The notes below the pieces were generated by a model. That model was not told the DNA's origin and searched no databases. It saw only the letters and a program-made list of their open reading frames with translations. A DNA stretch of 64,000 bases from Photobacterium leiognathi (GTDB lineage: Bacteria; Pseudomonadota; Gammaproteobacteria; Enterobacterales; Vibrionaceae). The first letter of the stretch is position 1, and each line of letters starts with the position of its first letter. This document shows, one piece after another, positions 1 through 9,944 of this stretch. The translations under genes were made by a program, and so were the position numbers. The stretch lies in assembly GCF_030685535.1 (NCBI RefSeq), contig NZ_CP131599.1, positions 806,001 to 870,000 on the forward strand, read 5' to 3'.

Positions 1-1
1 G

Positions 2-1465
2 TTCAGCGTTGTCGTTGAGCAAGGAGCCGGACGCTTAGCAAGCTTTGATGATTCAGCTTACGAAGAAGCAGGCGCAAAAATTGTTTCAGTAGATGAAGCA
101 TGGCAATCGGATCTTATTCTTAAAGTTAATGCCCCTCAGGTAAACCCTGAAAATGGTGTTGATGAGTTTGATCTTATTAAAGATGGTGCAAGCTTAGTTA
201 GCTTCATTTTACCAGCACAAAATCCAGAGTTGTTAGAAAAACTTTCTTCAAAAAATATCAACGTAATGGCGATGGATTCTGTACCGCGTATCTCACGTGC
301 ACAGGCATTAGATGCGTTGAGCTCAATGGCAAACATTGCGGGTTACCGTGCTGTAGTTGAAGCTGCACATGAATTTGGTCGTTTCTTTACAGGTCAAATT
401 ACTGCTGCTGGTAAAGTACCTCCGGCGAAAGTATTAGTGGCAGGTGCAGGTGTAGCTGGTCTTGCTGCTATCGGTGCTGCTGGTAGCCTTGGTGCTATCG
501 TTCGCTCTTTTGACGTTCGTCCTGAAGTAAAAGAGCAAGTTGAATCAATGGGTGCTGAATTCCTAGAAGTGGATTACAAAGAAGACACTTCTACAGGAGA
601 CGGTTACGCAAAAGAAATGTCAGATGAATTCAACAAAGCGGCTGAGCGTTTATACGCAGAGCAAGCGAAAGATGTTGATATCATTATCACAACAGCACTT
701 ATTCCAGGTCGTCCTGCACCTAAATTAATCACCAAAGAAATGGTTGATTCAATGAAAGCGGGCAGCGTTATTGTCGATCTAGCGGCAGCTAATGGCGGTA
801 ACTGTGCTTACACTGAAGCTGATAAAGTGGTAACAACACCAAACGGTGTGAAGGTTATCGGCTATACAGATATGGTGGGTCGTCTACCGACACAATCATC
901 TCAGCTTTACGGTACAAACCTTGTTAACTTACTGAAGCTACTTTGCAAAGAGAAAGACGGTAACATCGATATTGATTTTGAAGATGTCGTTCTACGTGGC
1001 GTTACTGTTATTAAAGACGGTGAAGTAACGTGGCCTGCACCACCTATTCAAGTATCAGCACAACCTCAAGCAAAAGTTGAACCTCAACCTGTAGCAGAAG
1101 AGAAAGTAGAAGAGCCAACATCACCTGTTAAAAAACTGGTAGGTTTGGTTGTTGGCTTAGGTGCGTTTGGTTGGGTGGCTTCAGTTGCTCCTCCAGCATT
1201 CCTATCACATATCACAGTATTTGTTCTAGCTTGTGTTGTTGGTTACTACGTAGTTTGGAACGTTACACACGCACTGCACACACCACTGATGTCAGTGACG
1301 AATGCTATTTCAGGCATCATCGTTGTGGGTGCGCTACTTCAAATTGGTCAAGGCAACGGGGTAGTTTCTTTCCTCGCATTTATTGCCGTACTCATTGCAA
1401 GCATAAATATCTTTGGTGGCTTTACGGTTACCAAGCGCATGCTTGAAATGTTCCGTAAAGATTAA
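2..1465 (+). CDS. pntA: NAD(P) transhydrogenase subunit alpha (5' end outside window)
   Basis: Proton-pumping transhydrogenase alpha subunit, which carries the NAD(H)-binding domain and a small membrane part in the inner membrane. The frame is open from base 2, so the start lies upstream; about 30 N-terminal residues appear to be missing compared with E. coli PntA. Visible are the dinucleotide-binding core ([15 protein letters not shown]), the [10 protein letters not shown] segment, a Pro/Glu-rich linker, and hydrophobic helices in the last 110 residues. pntB follows after 14 bases with its own AGGAG, so the two form an operon. Family identification is firm. Confidence 0.97.
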   Translation, partial: FSVVVEQGAGRLASFDDSAYEEAGAKIVSVDEAWQSDLILKVNAPQVNPENGVDEFDLIKDGASLVSFILPAQNPELLEKLSSKNINVMAMDSVPRISRAQALDALSSMANIAGYRAVVEAAHEFGRFFTGQITAAGKVPPAKVLVAGAGVAGLAAIGAAGSLGAIVRSFDVRPEVKEQVESMGAEFLEVDYKEDTSTGDGYAKEMSDEFNKAAERLYAEQAKDVDIIITTALIPGRPAPKLITKEMVDSMKAGSVIVDLAAANGGNCAYTEADKVVTTPNGVKVIGYTDMVGRLPTQSSQLYGTNLVNLLKLLCKEKDGNIDIDFEDVVLRGVTVIKDGEVTWPAPPIQVSAQPQAKVEPQPVAEEKVEEPTSPVKKLVGLVVGLGAFGWVASVAPPAFLSHITVFVLACVVGYYVVWNVTHALHTPLMSVTNAISGIIVVGALLQIGQGNGVVSFLAFIAVLIASINIFGGFTVTKRMLEMFRKD

Positions 1466-1479
1466 TAGGAGTAGCGAGA

Positions 1480-2865
1480 ATGTCTGCAGGATTAGCACAA
1501 GCGGCATATATTGTTGCTGCACTTTTTTTCATTCTGAGCCTTGCTGGCTTATCAAAGCAAACGTCAGCAAAATCAGGTAACTATTTTGGTATCGCTGGTA
1601 TGAGCATCGCGCTCATTGCGACTATCTTTGGCCCATACGCGCAAGGTTTGACATGGATCATTCTGGCGATGGTTATTGGTGGTGCTATCGGTATCTACTA
1701 CGCAAAACGCGTAGAAATGACAGAAATGCCAGAATTAGTCGCAATTCTACACAGCTTTGTAGGTATGGCGGCGGTTCTAGTGGGTTATAACAGCTACCTT
1801 GAACCACCAGTATATTCTGGTGAGTTCGCTCACACTGAACACGTTATCCATATGGTTGAAGTGTTCCTAGGTGTGTTTATCGGTGCGGTAACCTTTACAG
1901 GCTCTATCGTCGCATTCGGTAAGCTACGTGGCATTATTTCATCTTCACCGTTGAATCTGCCTCATAAGCACAAAATGAATCTTGCAGCAGTAGTTGTCTC
2001 TACTTTGCTAATGATTTATTTCGTGAAAGCTGACGGTAGTATGTTTGCTCTTATCGTGATGACGCTGATTGCTTTTGCATTTGGTTACCATCTTGTTGCT
2101 TCAATCGGTGGTGCGGATATGCCAGTGGTTGTTTCAATGCTGAACTCATACTCTGGTTGGGCAGCGGCGGCGGCAGGTTTCATGTTAGCAAACGATCTGC
2201 TAATCGTAACAGGTGCACTTGTTGGTTCTTCTGGTGCGATTCTGTCTTACATTATGTGTAAGGCGATGAACCGCTCATTTGTTAGTGTTATTGCTAGTGG
2301 TTTTGGTCAAGAAGTATCTGTTTCTTCAGATGTTGAATACGGTGAACACCGCGAAGTATTCGCTGAAGATGTGGCAGAAATGCTGAAAGAAGCACGCTCT
2401 GTAATTATCACACCGGGATACGGCATGGCGGTAGCACAAGCTCAGTACCCAGTTCACGAGATCACTGAAAAGCTACGAGCTAAGGGTGTTGATGTTCGCT
2501 TTGGTATTCACCCTGTAGCGGGTCGTTTGCCTGGTCACATGAACGTACTGCTTGCTGAAGCCAAAGTACCTTACGACATTGTGCTAGAAATGGATGAAAT
2601 CAATGATGATTTCCCTGAGACTGATGTTGTTCTTGTTATCGGCGCGAACGATACGGTTAACCCTGCTGCAATGGAAGATCCAAATAGTCCAATCGCAGGT
2701 ATGCCTGTTCTCGAAGTATGGAATGCAAAAGAAGTTGTTGTCTTCAAGCGTTCGATGAATACAGGCTATGCAGGTGTTCAAAACCCATTATTCTTCAAAG
2801 AGAATAGCCAGATGCTATTCGGTGATGCAAAAGATACATGTTTGAAGATTCTTGAACATCTTTAA
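1480..2865 (+). CDS. pntB: NAD(P) transhydrogenase subunit beta
   Basis: Beta subunit of the proton-translocating transhydrogenase, 461 aa, the usual length. The N-terminal half is a series of hydrophobic helices that form the proton channel. The C-terminal 180 residues form the NADP(H)-binding domain III ([50 protein letters not shown]). The enzyme couples the proton gradient to NADPH formation together with PntA, encoded directly upstream. A strong terminator follows the stop codon. Assignment is firm. Confidence 0.98.
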   Translation: MSAGLAQAAYIVAALFFILSLAGLSKQTSAKSGNYFGIAGMSIALIATIFGPYAQGLTWIILAMVIGGAIGIYYAKRVEMTEMPELVAILHSFVGMAAVLVGYNSYLEPPVYSGEFAHTEHVIHMVEVFLGVFIGAVTFTGSIVAFGKLRGIISSSPLNLPHKHKMNLAAVVVSTLLMIYFVKADGSMFALIVMTLIAFAFGYHLVASIGGADMPVVVSMLNSYSGWAAAAAGFMLANDLLIVTGALVGSSGAILSYIMCKAMNRSFVSVIASGFGQEVSVSSDVEYGEHREVFAEDVAEMLKEARSVIITPGYGMAVAQAQYPVHEITEKLRAKGVDVRFGIHPVAGRLPGHMNVLLAEAKVPYDIVLEMDEINDDFPETDVVLVIGANDTVNPAAMEDPNSPIAGMPVLEVWNAKEVVVFKRSMNTGYAGVQNPLFFKENSQMLFGDAKDTCLKILEHL

Positions 2866-2888
2866 TGGATAATCTCCACTAAGACAGA

Positions 2889-2913
2889 GCCACTCAATTG
2901 AGTGGCTTTTTTC
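2889..2913 (+). terminator. Intrinsic terminator of pntAB
   Basis: A perfect 7-bp stem, GCCACTC / GAGTGGC, with an AATT loop is followed by a run of T. It lies 24 bases after the pntB stop codon. Confidence 0.93.
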
Positions 2914-3035
2914 GTTTAGTAGGGTATAGACATACAATAATATTATGGGATTCAATGCATTATTCTGTATTAGCTGTATAGTTTTACATGACATTTCATT
3001 GACAAATCTCTTAAAAATAGTGTTAAACTGGATTG

Positions 3036-4475
3036 ATGAAAACGTATGTACTTTTATTTACACTTGCATTCTCTGCTGCTAGTTATGCAGATGGAATTTC
3101 TTTACCGGAACGTTTAGCCGCTGTTCGTGCTGAATTGCTAGAAAGCAAACCGGTGGCATCATACGACTTTCGAAAATTTCAAAGTAATTATCCATCACCT
3201 TTGTTGTTGTCATCGAGTTTACTGCCTCAAACAAAGAAATACCCACTTTCGGCATTACGGCAGCTCTATCAAAATTCGTTGACATGTAAAGGTCCTTGGC
3301 CTTACAGCCCTTTAGTGACGCAACCTGTTGTTTTTACAAGAGCTATCTGTAATAAAACGATTTTACCTCCGGGTTGGTTTATCCGTTCGGGCTACATTCA
3401 TCCCGGTGGCGGTAGTTATGCTATTCGTTATTTAGCAAAGCATCCTGATAAAGCAGCAGAGCTAAGTAAGTTTTTACACATAAATGAACGCCCTTTAGCG
3501 TCAGCAACATCATTGCTTGGTCGATTACAGCGTATGAGTAGTGATGAAAAGAAAATTTTAATCTCAGGTTCACAATACTTCATATCTAATGGGGATTTGT
3601 GGGTCAGAAATGGCAACAAGTATAATATTTATAACCAAAGTACGTGGCTAAAAGTCTTAGAACAACATGGTTTGCATTTAAAACGTTTTAACCGTAAGGA
3701 CTTTTGTTTAGTACAAAATGGTAATATTTGTTGGCGCGAGGAGAACAAGTCACATTTAACCTACTATTTATTAATTAGTTTGTTAGTGAGTAATGCGTTA
3801 GTACTGGTCGGGTGGGGTATTTACCGTTTCCGTATTCGTCGACGTGATATGCAAGAGCGTATGCTTGTTCTACAAATCTTAACTCACGAGTTAAGAACGC
3901 CAATTGCAAGTTTATCAATGACGGTGGAAGGCTTCAGGCGTCACTTTGATATATTACCTGAAGCTTTATACGATGAATTTAGACGTCTAACCGATGATTC
4001 AAGGCGGTTAAGACAATTAGCTGAAGCGAGTAAAGATTATTTGCAAGCAAATCAGCAGCAATTAAGCACGCAAGAAGTGGAGTCTTTAAATGAATGGCTT
4101 ACTTATCTTGCTGAAGAATATGATGTAACTTTGCATCTTTCTGAAGATAGAAGTGTACATGTTAATATTTATTGGCTAACAACCTGTTTAAACAATTTGT
4201 TATCAAATGCCCATAAATATGGCGTAGCACCAATTACATTAACGTCATCGTACAATGATGGAAAACTTAAGATTATCGTGCAAGATCAAGGTCCTTTAAC
4301 AGCCAAAGATTGGTCTCGCTTGAGAAAGCCATTTGTAACAGAGAAAGGTTTAGGCTTAGGTTTAACGATTGTAGAATCGATGATTAATAGAATGGGGGGG
4401 ACGTTGAAACTCTCTGGCCCACCAACAACGTTTATATTGGAGATACCGTGTGAATCAAACTCTGCTACTGGTTGA
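3036..4475 (+). CDS. vxrA: VxrA-like sensor histidine kinase (DUF3404 sensor)
   Basis: Membrane histidine kinase, 479 aa. It has a signal peptide (about 1-19), a long periplasmic sensor region of DUF3404 type, one transmembrane helix near residues 243-263, the H-box (ILTHELRTPIAS, phospho-acceptor His near 285), an N-box (NNLLSNAHKYG) and a G-box (GLGLGLTIVESM). A TTG at 3033 precedes the ATG; I take the ATG at 3036. The downstream regulator overlaps its 3' end by 26 bases, so expression is coupled. In Vibrio cholerae VxrAB responds to cell-wall damage and controls type VI secretion; the role here is inferred by homology. Confidence 0.88.
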   Translation: MKTYVLLFTLAFSAASYADGISLPERLAAVRAELLESKPVASYDFRKFQSNYPSPLLLSSSLLPQTKKYPLSALRQLYQNSLTCKGPWPYSPLVTQPVVFTRAICNKTILPPGWFIRSGYIHPGGGSYAIRYLAKHPDKAAELSKFLHINERPLASATSLLGRLQRMSSDEKKILISGSQYFISNGDLWVRNGNKYNIYNQSTWLKVLEQHGLHLKRFNRKDFCLVQNGNICWREENKSHLTYYLLISLLVSNALVLVGWGIYRFRIRRRDMQERMLVLQILTHELRTPIASLSMTVEGFRRHFDILPEALYDEFRRLTDDSRRLRQLAEASKDYLQANQQQLSTQEVESLNEWLTYLAEEYDVTLHLSEDRSVHVNIYWLTTCLNNLLSNAHKYGVAPITLTSSYNDGKLKIIVQDQGPLTAKDWSRLRKPFVTEKGLGLGLTIVESMINRMGGTLKLSGPPTTFILEIPCESNSATG

Positions 4476-5109
4476 AGATGACCGCAACCTTGCCGATGGT
4501 TTACTCGATTGCTTGACGCAAGCTGGATACAACTGTTTATACGCAGATTGCGCAAGTAAAGTAGATGCTTTATGGAAAGAAGCTGATCTTGTTGTGCTTG
4601 ATCGTCAGCTTCCTGAAGGTGATTCTTTAAACTACTTAGGCGCATGGCTTAAGAAAAAACATCTACCAGTAATCTTATTAACAGCAATGGTATCAATTAA
4701 CGATAAAGTTGTAGGTTTAGATTCTGGTGCAAAAGATTACCTAACTAAACCCTTTGCTGAAGAAGAATTGTTAGCTCGAGTTCGTGTGCACCTTCGTGGT
4801 GATGACGATGATACTGCGGCAGCAAACATCATTAAAGTGGGGGGTATTATCATTAACCAAGAGAGCCGTGAAGTGCTTCTAGGTGATGAAAATATTACTT
4901 TAACGCGAACTGAGTTCGAACTGCTTGTGTTCCTTTCGAAGAATGCGGGTCGAGTGTTTACTCGTGATGAACTACTAGATCAAGTGTGGGGCTATAACCA
5001 TTACCCAACAACACGAACAGTAGATACACATATTCTGCAGTTACGCCAAAAGCTACCAGGTATTGATATCGAAACATTACGTGGTGTTGGCTATCGTATG
5101 AAGCCATAA
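4450..5109 (+). CDS. vxrB: VxrB-like OmpR/PhoB-family response regulator
   Basis: DNA-binding response regulator, 219 aa. The receiver domain has the acidic pair EDD near residues 9-11, the phospho-acceptor Asp51 (LVVLDRQLP) and the conserved Lys in LTKPF. The C-terminal half is a winged helix of OmpR type (LTRTEFELLVFLSKNAGRVFTRDELL, then TRTVDTHI). It starts inside the kinase gene, showing translational coupling, and the DUF2861 gene follows 14 bases later. Together they match the Vibrio vxr operon. Confidence 0.9.
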   Translation: MNQTLLLVEDDRNLADGLLDCLTQAGYNCLYADCASKVDALWKEADLVVLDRQLPEGDSLNYLGAWLKKKHLPVILLTAMVSINDKVVGLDSGAKDYLTKPFAEEELLARVRVHLRGDDDDTAAANIIKVGGIIINQESREVLLGDENITLTRTEFELLVFLSKNAGRVFTRDELLDQVWGYNHYPTTRTVDTHILQLRQKLPGIDIETLRGVGYRMKP

Positions 5110-5123
5110 GTATTGGCTGTCAA

Positions 5124-5999
5124 ATGAGAAGAATAACGACTTTTCTATGTGGTCTAGGTATTGCGCACTCTCTGTTTTTTGCAGCGAGTGCCAATGCTGA
5201 TTGGTTTGTTAACCAAAGTGTTTATTCTGAAGCACATAAATATTTGCTCCAAGGGAAAACCGCTCAAGCATTTGGCTCTATTGTAGAAGCGTGGCAGCAA
5301 TCACCTAACTATGATCAAGAGTCAAACCTTAATGATTTGCTCGATCTTGCGATCGGTGAAGATTGTGGTCATAGCCTAGATAAAGCCGTACTACCCACTT
5401 GGTTGTCTAAGCTATCGATTGAACGTGCTGTCGTTCAAAATATTAATCAACAAATATTAAAGCTTTCTATCGTTGGTTTAACTCGTGTCGATATCACTCA
5501 GATCACATTCTCTAAATACCCTAATTACTCATTGATTGATGCGACACCTGTCATTGATGATGGTGGCTATTTTACGGTTGAAGCACATAAGCTTGACCAC
5601 AAGGTTGAAGCGGGTCTTTATAAACTCACAATAGTGGCTAAAGGTGAGCCTGTTTGGAACAAATGGGTAGTGCTTAATGAACCGCCAGCGAAACAAACAC
5701 TAGGGTGGAAAGACAGTAATTCATGGCGCATCGATAAGATTAAGAAGCCAAATAGCTCTTGTCCTGCTCCAATATTATCGATCAAAATGTATGATTTGAA
5801 TGATACTGATTGGCGACCATTATGGAGCGAAGAAGTGGATACTCGTTTACCGACTGAGTTACCAAAACTGAACATTCCTGAAGGTCGATATTGGCTTGAT
5901 GTGGGTTTAATTCAGAGCCGTTGGCAGGGTGAGTTATCTATCTTAGATATTCAAAGTATCACGCGCCCAATTGACTACTCAGATGATGAGCTGGAATAG
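5124..5999 (+). CDS. DUF2861 family exported protein of the vxr operon
   Basis: Protein of 291 aa with a signal peptide (hydrophobic core around residues 8-22, cleavage near SANA-DW), so probably periplasmic. No catalytic motif is visible; the sequence reads as mixed beta structure. It is the third gene of the kinase/regulator operon and ends at a strong terminator. In Vibrio, DUF2861 proteins sit downstream of VxrAB. A role in envelope stress is inferred from position only. Confidence 0.75.
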   Translation: MRRITTFLCGLGIAHSLFFAASANADWFVNQSVYSEAHKYLLQGKTAQAFGSIVEAWQQSPNYDQESNLNDLLDLAIGEDCGHSLDKAVLPTWLSKLSIERAVVQNINQQILKLSIVGLTRVDITQITFSKYPNYSLIDATPVIDDGGYFTVEAHKLDHKVEAGLYKLTIVAKGEPVWNKWVVLNEPPAKQTLGWKDSNSWRIDKIKKPNSSCPAPILSIKMYDLNDTDWRPLWSEEVDTRLPTELPKLNIPEGRYWLDVGLIQSRWQGELSILDIQSITRPIDYSDDELE

Positions 6000-6004
6000 C
6001 TGAT

Positions 6005-6035
6005 AAAAGCCACTTTTAATGAGTGGTTTTTTTAT
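6005..6035 (+). terminator. Intrinsic terminator after the vxr operon
   Basis: The stem CCACT / AGTGG with a short loop is followed by a run of seven T. It lies just after the DUF2861 stop codon and directly before the NsrR-like operator. Confidence 0.85.
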
Positions 6036-6037
6036 AA

Positions 6038-6070
6038 CATTAAACATGTATAATTAATACATGTTTAATG
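6038..6070. promoter_or_regulatory. NsrR-like operator upstream of nnrS
   Basis: A perfect inverted repeat with 14-bp arms (left arm CATTAAACATGTAT) and a 5-bp spacer. The inner 23 bp (6043-6065, half-site AACATGTAT) match the NsrR consensus AANATGYAT-type 11-1-11 dyad. It ends 14 bases before the nnrS start, where a repressor would block transcription. Nitric-oxide control of nnrS by NsrR is known in gamma-proteobacteria; the site is an inference from sequence. Confidence 0.8.
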
Positions 6071-6084
6071 TTTGAGGCATGACA

Positions 6085-7263
6085 ATGCAAATAGTTGATA
6101 AGAGCAAAGAGGATAAAATCCCTGCTATCTTACGTTTGGGATTTCGGCCGTTCTTTCTTGGTGCCAGCACATTTTCTGTATTAGCTATGGTTATTTGGGC
6201 ACTCTTCTGGTCTGGTCAATCTCAATTCTCTAGTATTATGTATTCAAACCCGATTTGGTGGCATAGCCATGAGATGTTATTCGGTTTTTCTGGCGCTATC
6301 ATTATTGGGTTTCTCTTAACGGCGGTTCAAAATTGGACAGGGCAGACTGGCATCAAGGGAACGAAACTGCTTGTGCTTTTTGCTCTGTGGTTATGTGCAC
6401 GCTTAGGCTTAATGTTTGGATCAGTAAGTAGTATTTGGCTATTTGTCGATACAGCATGGATTTTCCTTGCTATGTATTATCTTGCAGTGCCAATTATTAA
6501 GGTTAAGCAATACAGAAACCTATTCTTTGTACCCGTGCTTTCACTATTTGGTATGATGAATGTTAAGTTTCACTTAGTGGCGCTTGGCGCATTACATTCA
6601 TCGATTAGCGCGTTGACGTTACCTATTGTGCTTGTTGTTACCTTAATCACCTTAGTCGTTGGTGGTCGAGTGATCCCATTTTTCACATGGCGTGGTACAC
6701 AAACAGAGCAAATTACGCGTGTTAAAGTGATTGAATTTGCTGCACTAATACCTGTGTGGTTATTGTTATTGGCAACTCTAATGCCGTCTAGCCTGATACC
6801 TGCAAAGTGGGTAGGTGTACTCGCTATTATTACTGCGATGACGAATTTAATTAGATTTAGCCGTTGGCGCAGTTTTTCTACATTAACAAATCCATTGTTA
6901 TGGACTCTGCATCTATCATATTTGTCCTTAATTGTTGGGCTATTAGTACTAGGATTAAGCGAGTTTAGTTCTGTCGTTAATGTGTCTATTGCAATCCACA
7001 TATTGGCAATCGGTGGTATTGGCGGCATGATTTTATCAATGATTTCACGTGTTTCACTGGGGCATACAGGTAGGACATTGAAAGTAAATATGATCATGCA
7101 AGTGGCGTTTATTGCTCTATTTACCTCACTATTAGTGAGAGTTGTTTTAGTCTACGCAATACCAAGTTTAACGATGAACAGTTATGTTTTATCAGCCTCG
7201 CTTTGGGCATTTGCATTTGCAATTTTCGCCATCGTTTATTTTCCTATTTTGACGAAGCCATGA
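6085..7263 (+). CDS. nnrS: NnrS family membrane protein (nitric oxide tolerance)
   Basis: Polytopic inner-membrane protein of the NnrS family, about 12 hydrophobic helices, a haem- and copper-containing type linked to nitrosative-stress tolerance. Visible family features are LGFRPFFLG near the N-terminus, WHSHEMLFGF, and GGRVIPFFTWRGT, supplying histidines and arginines typical of the family. An ATG at 6079 is possible, but TGAGG (6073-6077) sits at the correct distance from ATG 6085, which I choose. It is monocistronic behind the NsrR-like palindrome. Confidence 0.9.
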   Translation: MQIVDKSKEDKIPAILRLGFRPFFLGASTFSVLAMVIWALFWSGQSQFSSIMYSNPIWWHSHEMLFGFSGAIIIGFLLTAVQNWTGQTGIKGTKLLVLFALWLCARLGLMFGSVSSIWLFVDTAWIFLAMYYLAVPIIKVKQYRNLFFVPVLSLFGMMNVKFHLVALGALHSSISALTLPIVLVVTLITLVVGGRVIPFFTWRGTQTEQITRVKVIEFAALIPVWLLLLATLMPSSLIPAKWVGVLAIITAMTNLIRFSRWRSFSTLTNPLLWTLHLSYLSLIVGLLVLGLSEFSSVVNVSIAIHILAIGGIGGMILSMISRVSLGHTGRTLKVNMIMQVAFIALFTSLLVRVVLVYAIPSLTMNSYVLSASLWAFAFAIFAIVYFPILTKP

Positions 7264-7390
7264 GTTGATGGGCATCCTGGTTAAACCTTGTTAATTGATT
7301 TTTTCATTGAACATGAAGGGTTTTATAATCAGTGACATTACAGATTAATCACTCTAAAATAACGCCTCATTCATCAAGAAGAAGACAGTT

Positions 7391-7576
7391 ATGTACAATC
7401 ACACTCCAACGCTCACTCACGAAGAACAGCAAAAAGCAGCAGAGCGTATTCATGAGTTGATGGCTCAAGGTATTAGTAGCGGTGAAGCTATCATGATCGT
7501 AGCTAACCAAATTCGTGAAGAAGATGCTAAACGTCGTGAGGCGGCGGGTGAATCTTTCAGTGATGAAGAAGAGTAA
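7391..7576 (+). CDS. yoaH: UPF0181 (YoaH) family small protein
   Basis: A 61-aa soluble protein closely resembling E. coli YoaH ([27 protein letters not shown]). No catalytic residues are apparent; the acidic C-terminus ends DEEE. Function in the family is unknown. It is a single gene with its own terminator. Confidence 0.9.
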   Translation: MYNHTPTLTHEEQQKAAERIHELMAQGISSGEAIMIVANQIREEDAKRREAAGESFSDEEE

Positions 7577-7583
7577 TTAAAAG

Positions 7584-7607
7584 AAGAGCTTAGCGGCTCT
7601 TTTTTTA
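7584..7607 (+). terminator. Intrinsic terminator of yoaH
   Basis: The stem AGAGC / GCTCT with a short loop is followed by seven T. Confidence 0.8.
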
Positions 7608-7699
7608 TATCTGAATTCTAGCATTCCAAATAAAAGGCTGTTCAATTATCAAGTTTTGTTATAAAAGATAAATTAGCAGTTATATTTTGGGGTAATGAT

Positions 7700-8224
7700 A
7701 TGAATGACCGTTATTTACAGGCACAAGCATTTGCGAAGGAACGCCATGGTGAACAAAAATATGGAGATTACCCATACTACATTCATCTAGATGCGGTAGC
7801 AGAGCTCGCAAGCCCGTACGGTACCGATGCGATGATTGTTGCCCAACTTCATGATGTTATTGAAGATACAGAAACTACATTTGACGAATTAGCAGATGTA
7901 TTTGGCTACACCATTGCTGATGCAGTTAATTACGTAACTGATGTTAAGTTAGAAGACAGAGCGAAGCGCAAATTAGAGATCAACCAACGTTTATTCTCGC
8001 TTAATCCTGCTGAAGATGCTGCGCGTTTAGCATTGATCGTAAAAGCTTGTGATCGATTAGCGAATGTTCGCTCGAGTAGTAATAGTTCCCGTCGTCATTA
8101 TTTAATGTATCAAGCTGAGCATGAAGCGTTTAAACATGCGGTATTCCGCCCTGGTTTATGTGATGAAATCTGGGATGAATTAGACTCACTAATACATGCA
8201 AAAGACTGTGTTAATTGCTATTAA
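7700..8224 (+). CDS. HD-domain phosphohydrolase, small alarmone hydrolase-like
   Basis: Soluble 174-aa HD-superfamily protein. The metal-binding set is visible: H29 (YYIHL), H51-D52 (QLHDVIEDTETT, with the following ED pair) and a later Asp in KACDRLANVR. This pattern and length match stand-alone SpoT/MESH1-like hydrolases, which remove pyrophosphate from (p)ppGpp or act on related nucleotides. No synthetase domain is present. It stands alone before a strong shared terminator; the substrate cannot be told from sequence. Confidence 0.85.
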   Translation: MNDRYLQAQAFAKERHGEQKYGDYPYYIHLDAVAELASPYGTDAMIVAQLHDVIEDTETTFDELADVFGYTIADAVNYVTDVKLEDRAKRKLEINQRLFSLNPAEDAARLALIVKACDRLANVRSSSNSSRRHYLMYQAEHEAFKHAVFRPGLCDEIWDELDSLIHAKDCVNCY

Positions 8225-8251
8225 CAAGCTTGGTTAGATAACTAATAAAAG

Positions 8252-8292
8252 AAAGCCTTTGTGTTTAGATAAACTAAACCAAAGGCTTTTTT
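8252..8292. terminator. Bidirectional terminator between HD gene and nadE
   Basis: The stem AAAGCCTTTG / CAAAGGCTTT, extended by GTTTAG / CTAAAC, has T tracts on both strands. It is placed between two converging genes. Confidence 0.85.
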
Positions 8293-8331
8293 GTTGCCGC
8301 GATAATCCACTCGCGGCAGGCATGAATAAGA

Positions 8332-9168
8332 TTATTCTTCGTCGTAAATAGTCGGGATTGGTTGACGTTTGTGTTGAGTGACTTTGTAGATAGACACTAA
8401 ACGATCACGTACGAAATCATCAACAGGCTTACCTTCAAGGAAATCATCGATTTGATCGTAAGAAACTTGAAGCGCATCTTCATCTGCTTTTTGTGGTGCT
8501 AGCTCTTCCAAATCAGCTGTAGGCACTTTAAATACGAGCTGCTCAGGCGCACCCAGCTTCGCCGCAACCTTACGTACTTGACGTTTATTTAGGCCAAATA
8601 AAGGAGCAAGATCGCAAGCGCCATCACCAAACTTGGTATAGAAGCTAGTAATGTTCTCGGCAGAATGGTCTGTACCTAAGACTAAACCACCAACAAGGCC
8701 TGCAATTTCGTATTGAGCAATCATACGAGTTCGTGCTTTTACATTACCTTTAACGAAATCGACTTTTGCTTCATCAGCAGGGATAAGGCCAGTACCTTCA
8801 AGAGCAAAAAGGGTACTTGCATGTGTACCATCAACACCATCTTTAATATTCACGCTAACCGAGTGGCTAGGCTTAATGAAGCGTAATGCTAGCTGAGCTT
8901 CATCTTCATCCTGTTGCTCGCCGTATGGCAGGCGTACAGCGATAAATTGGTAATCATTAGTATTGGTTTCTGTGTTTAAGCCATCAATAGCTAATTGAGC
9001 AAGGCGACCACAGGTTGTTGAATCCACGCCACCACTAATGCCTAGCACAAGAGATTTACAGCCTGATTGTTTAAGTTTTTTCTGAATAAATGCCACACGA
9101 CGTTGGATTTCAAAATCAACGTCAATTTCAGGTAACACACGCATTTCAGTGCGGATAAGCTGTTCCAT
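8332..9168 (-). CDS. nadE: Ammonia-dependent NAD+ synthetase
   Basis: Catalyses the last step of NAD synthesis, amidating nicotinate adenine dinucleotide with ATP and ammonia. The PP-loop SGGVDST follows [15 protein letters not shown] and the [21 protein letters not shown] segment are typical. The frame is open 14 codons further, but the ATG at 9168 ([11 protein letters not shown]) aligns with family N-termini and has AAGGA 10 bases upstream, giving 278 aa. It is transcribed divergently from an NMN adenylyltransferase-like gene that acts one step earlier. Confidence 0.96.
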   Translation of the reverse strand: MEQLIRTEMRVLPEIDVDFEIQRRVAFIQKKLKQSGCKSLVLGISGGVDSTTCGRLAQLAIDGLNTETNTNDYQFIAVRLPYGEQQDEDEAQLALRFIKPSHSVSVNIKDGVDGTHASTLFALEGTGLIPADEAKVDFVKGNVKARTRMIAQYEIAGLVGGLVLGTDHSAENITSFYTKFGDGACDLAPLFGLNKRQVRKVAAKLGAPEQLVFKVPTADLEELAPQKADEDALQVSYDQIDDFLEGKPVDDFVRDRLVSIYKVTQHKRQPIPTIYDEE

Positions 9169-9402
9169 GGTATATGAATCCTTAAGGGCGTTAGCCCAAA
9201 TATTAATCATTTGAAACGATATAATGGAGAAATGAGAGCCAAACCATTACACCTTTTTCAAAATCATGCGATAACTCTTAATTATGATCAATGCTAAAGA
9301 TAGATTTAACTAAAATTAGTCAGCAATTTTCTAGGAAATGCTTAAATAATAGTTACATCATTAGGAAATCTTAGCGAAAAAACAGTTTGATAGGTCTGAT
9401 GG

Positions 9403-9924
9403 ATGCAACAAACACTCGCCGTCTTTGGTAGCGCATTTAATCCGCCCAGTTTAGGGCATCGCTCAGTGTTAGAACGCTTAGCGCATTATGACAAAGTTCT
9501 TTTATTACCAAGTTATAGCCATGCTTGGGGTAAAACTATGCTGGATTATTCACTTCGTTGTCAGCTTGTCTCTGCGTTTATTAAAGATATTGCTCAGAGC
9601 AATTTAGAACTCTCAACCTTAGAGCAAGAGATTGCCATTGATGATGAAGCAATAACAACCTTTGCTGTACTTGAAGAGCTTGAAAAGCGTTTTCCAGAGC
9701 ATCAAATCACTTTTGTTGTCGGCCCAGATAATTTCCTGAACTTTGGCAAGTTTTATATGTCAAAAGAAATACTTAGCCGTTGGCAAGTGCTAGCTTGTCC
9801 AGAAACGTTACCAATAAGAAGTACCTTAATTCGTGAAAAGTTGGCTAAGGGAGAAAACATCTGTGAGCTGACAACACCAAGTGTTAGTCAGTTGTTGATG
9901 ACAGATGAGCGCTATCAATTTTAA
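9403..9924 (+). CDS. Nicotinate/nicotinamide mononucleotide adenylyltransferase-like protein
   Basis: Nucleotidyltransferase of the NMNAT fold, 173 aa, shorter than E. coli NadD (213 aa). The signature appears as GSAFNPPSLGH, where the usual first His/Thr of the (H/T)xGH motif is Ser. The second signature IRSTLIREKL near the C-terminus matches the ISSTxIR motif. Genomic pairing with divergent nadE supports a role in NAD synthesis or salvage. The altered motif means catalytic competence is not certain. Confidence 0.82.
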   Translation: MQQTLAVFGSAFNPPSLGHRSVLERLAHYDKVLLLPSYSHAWGKTMLDYSLRCQLVSAFIKDIAQSNLELSTLEQEIAIDDEAITTFAVLEELEKRFPEHQITFVVGPDNFLNFGKFYMSKEILSRWQVLACPETLPIRSTLIREKLAKGENICELTTPSVSQLLMTDERYQF

Positions 9925-9944
9925 GTTTCAGGGGTTATGACATC

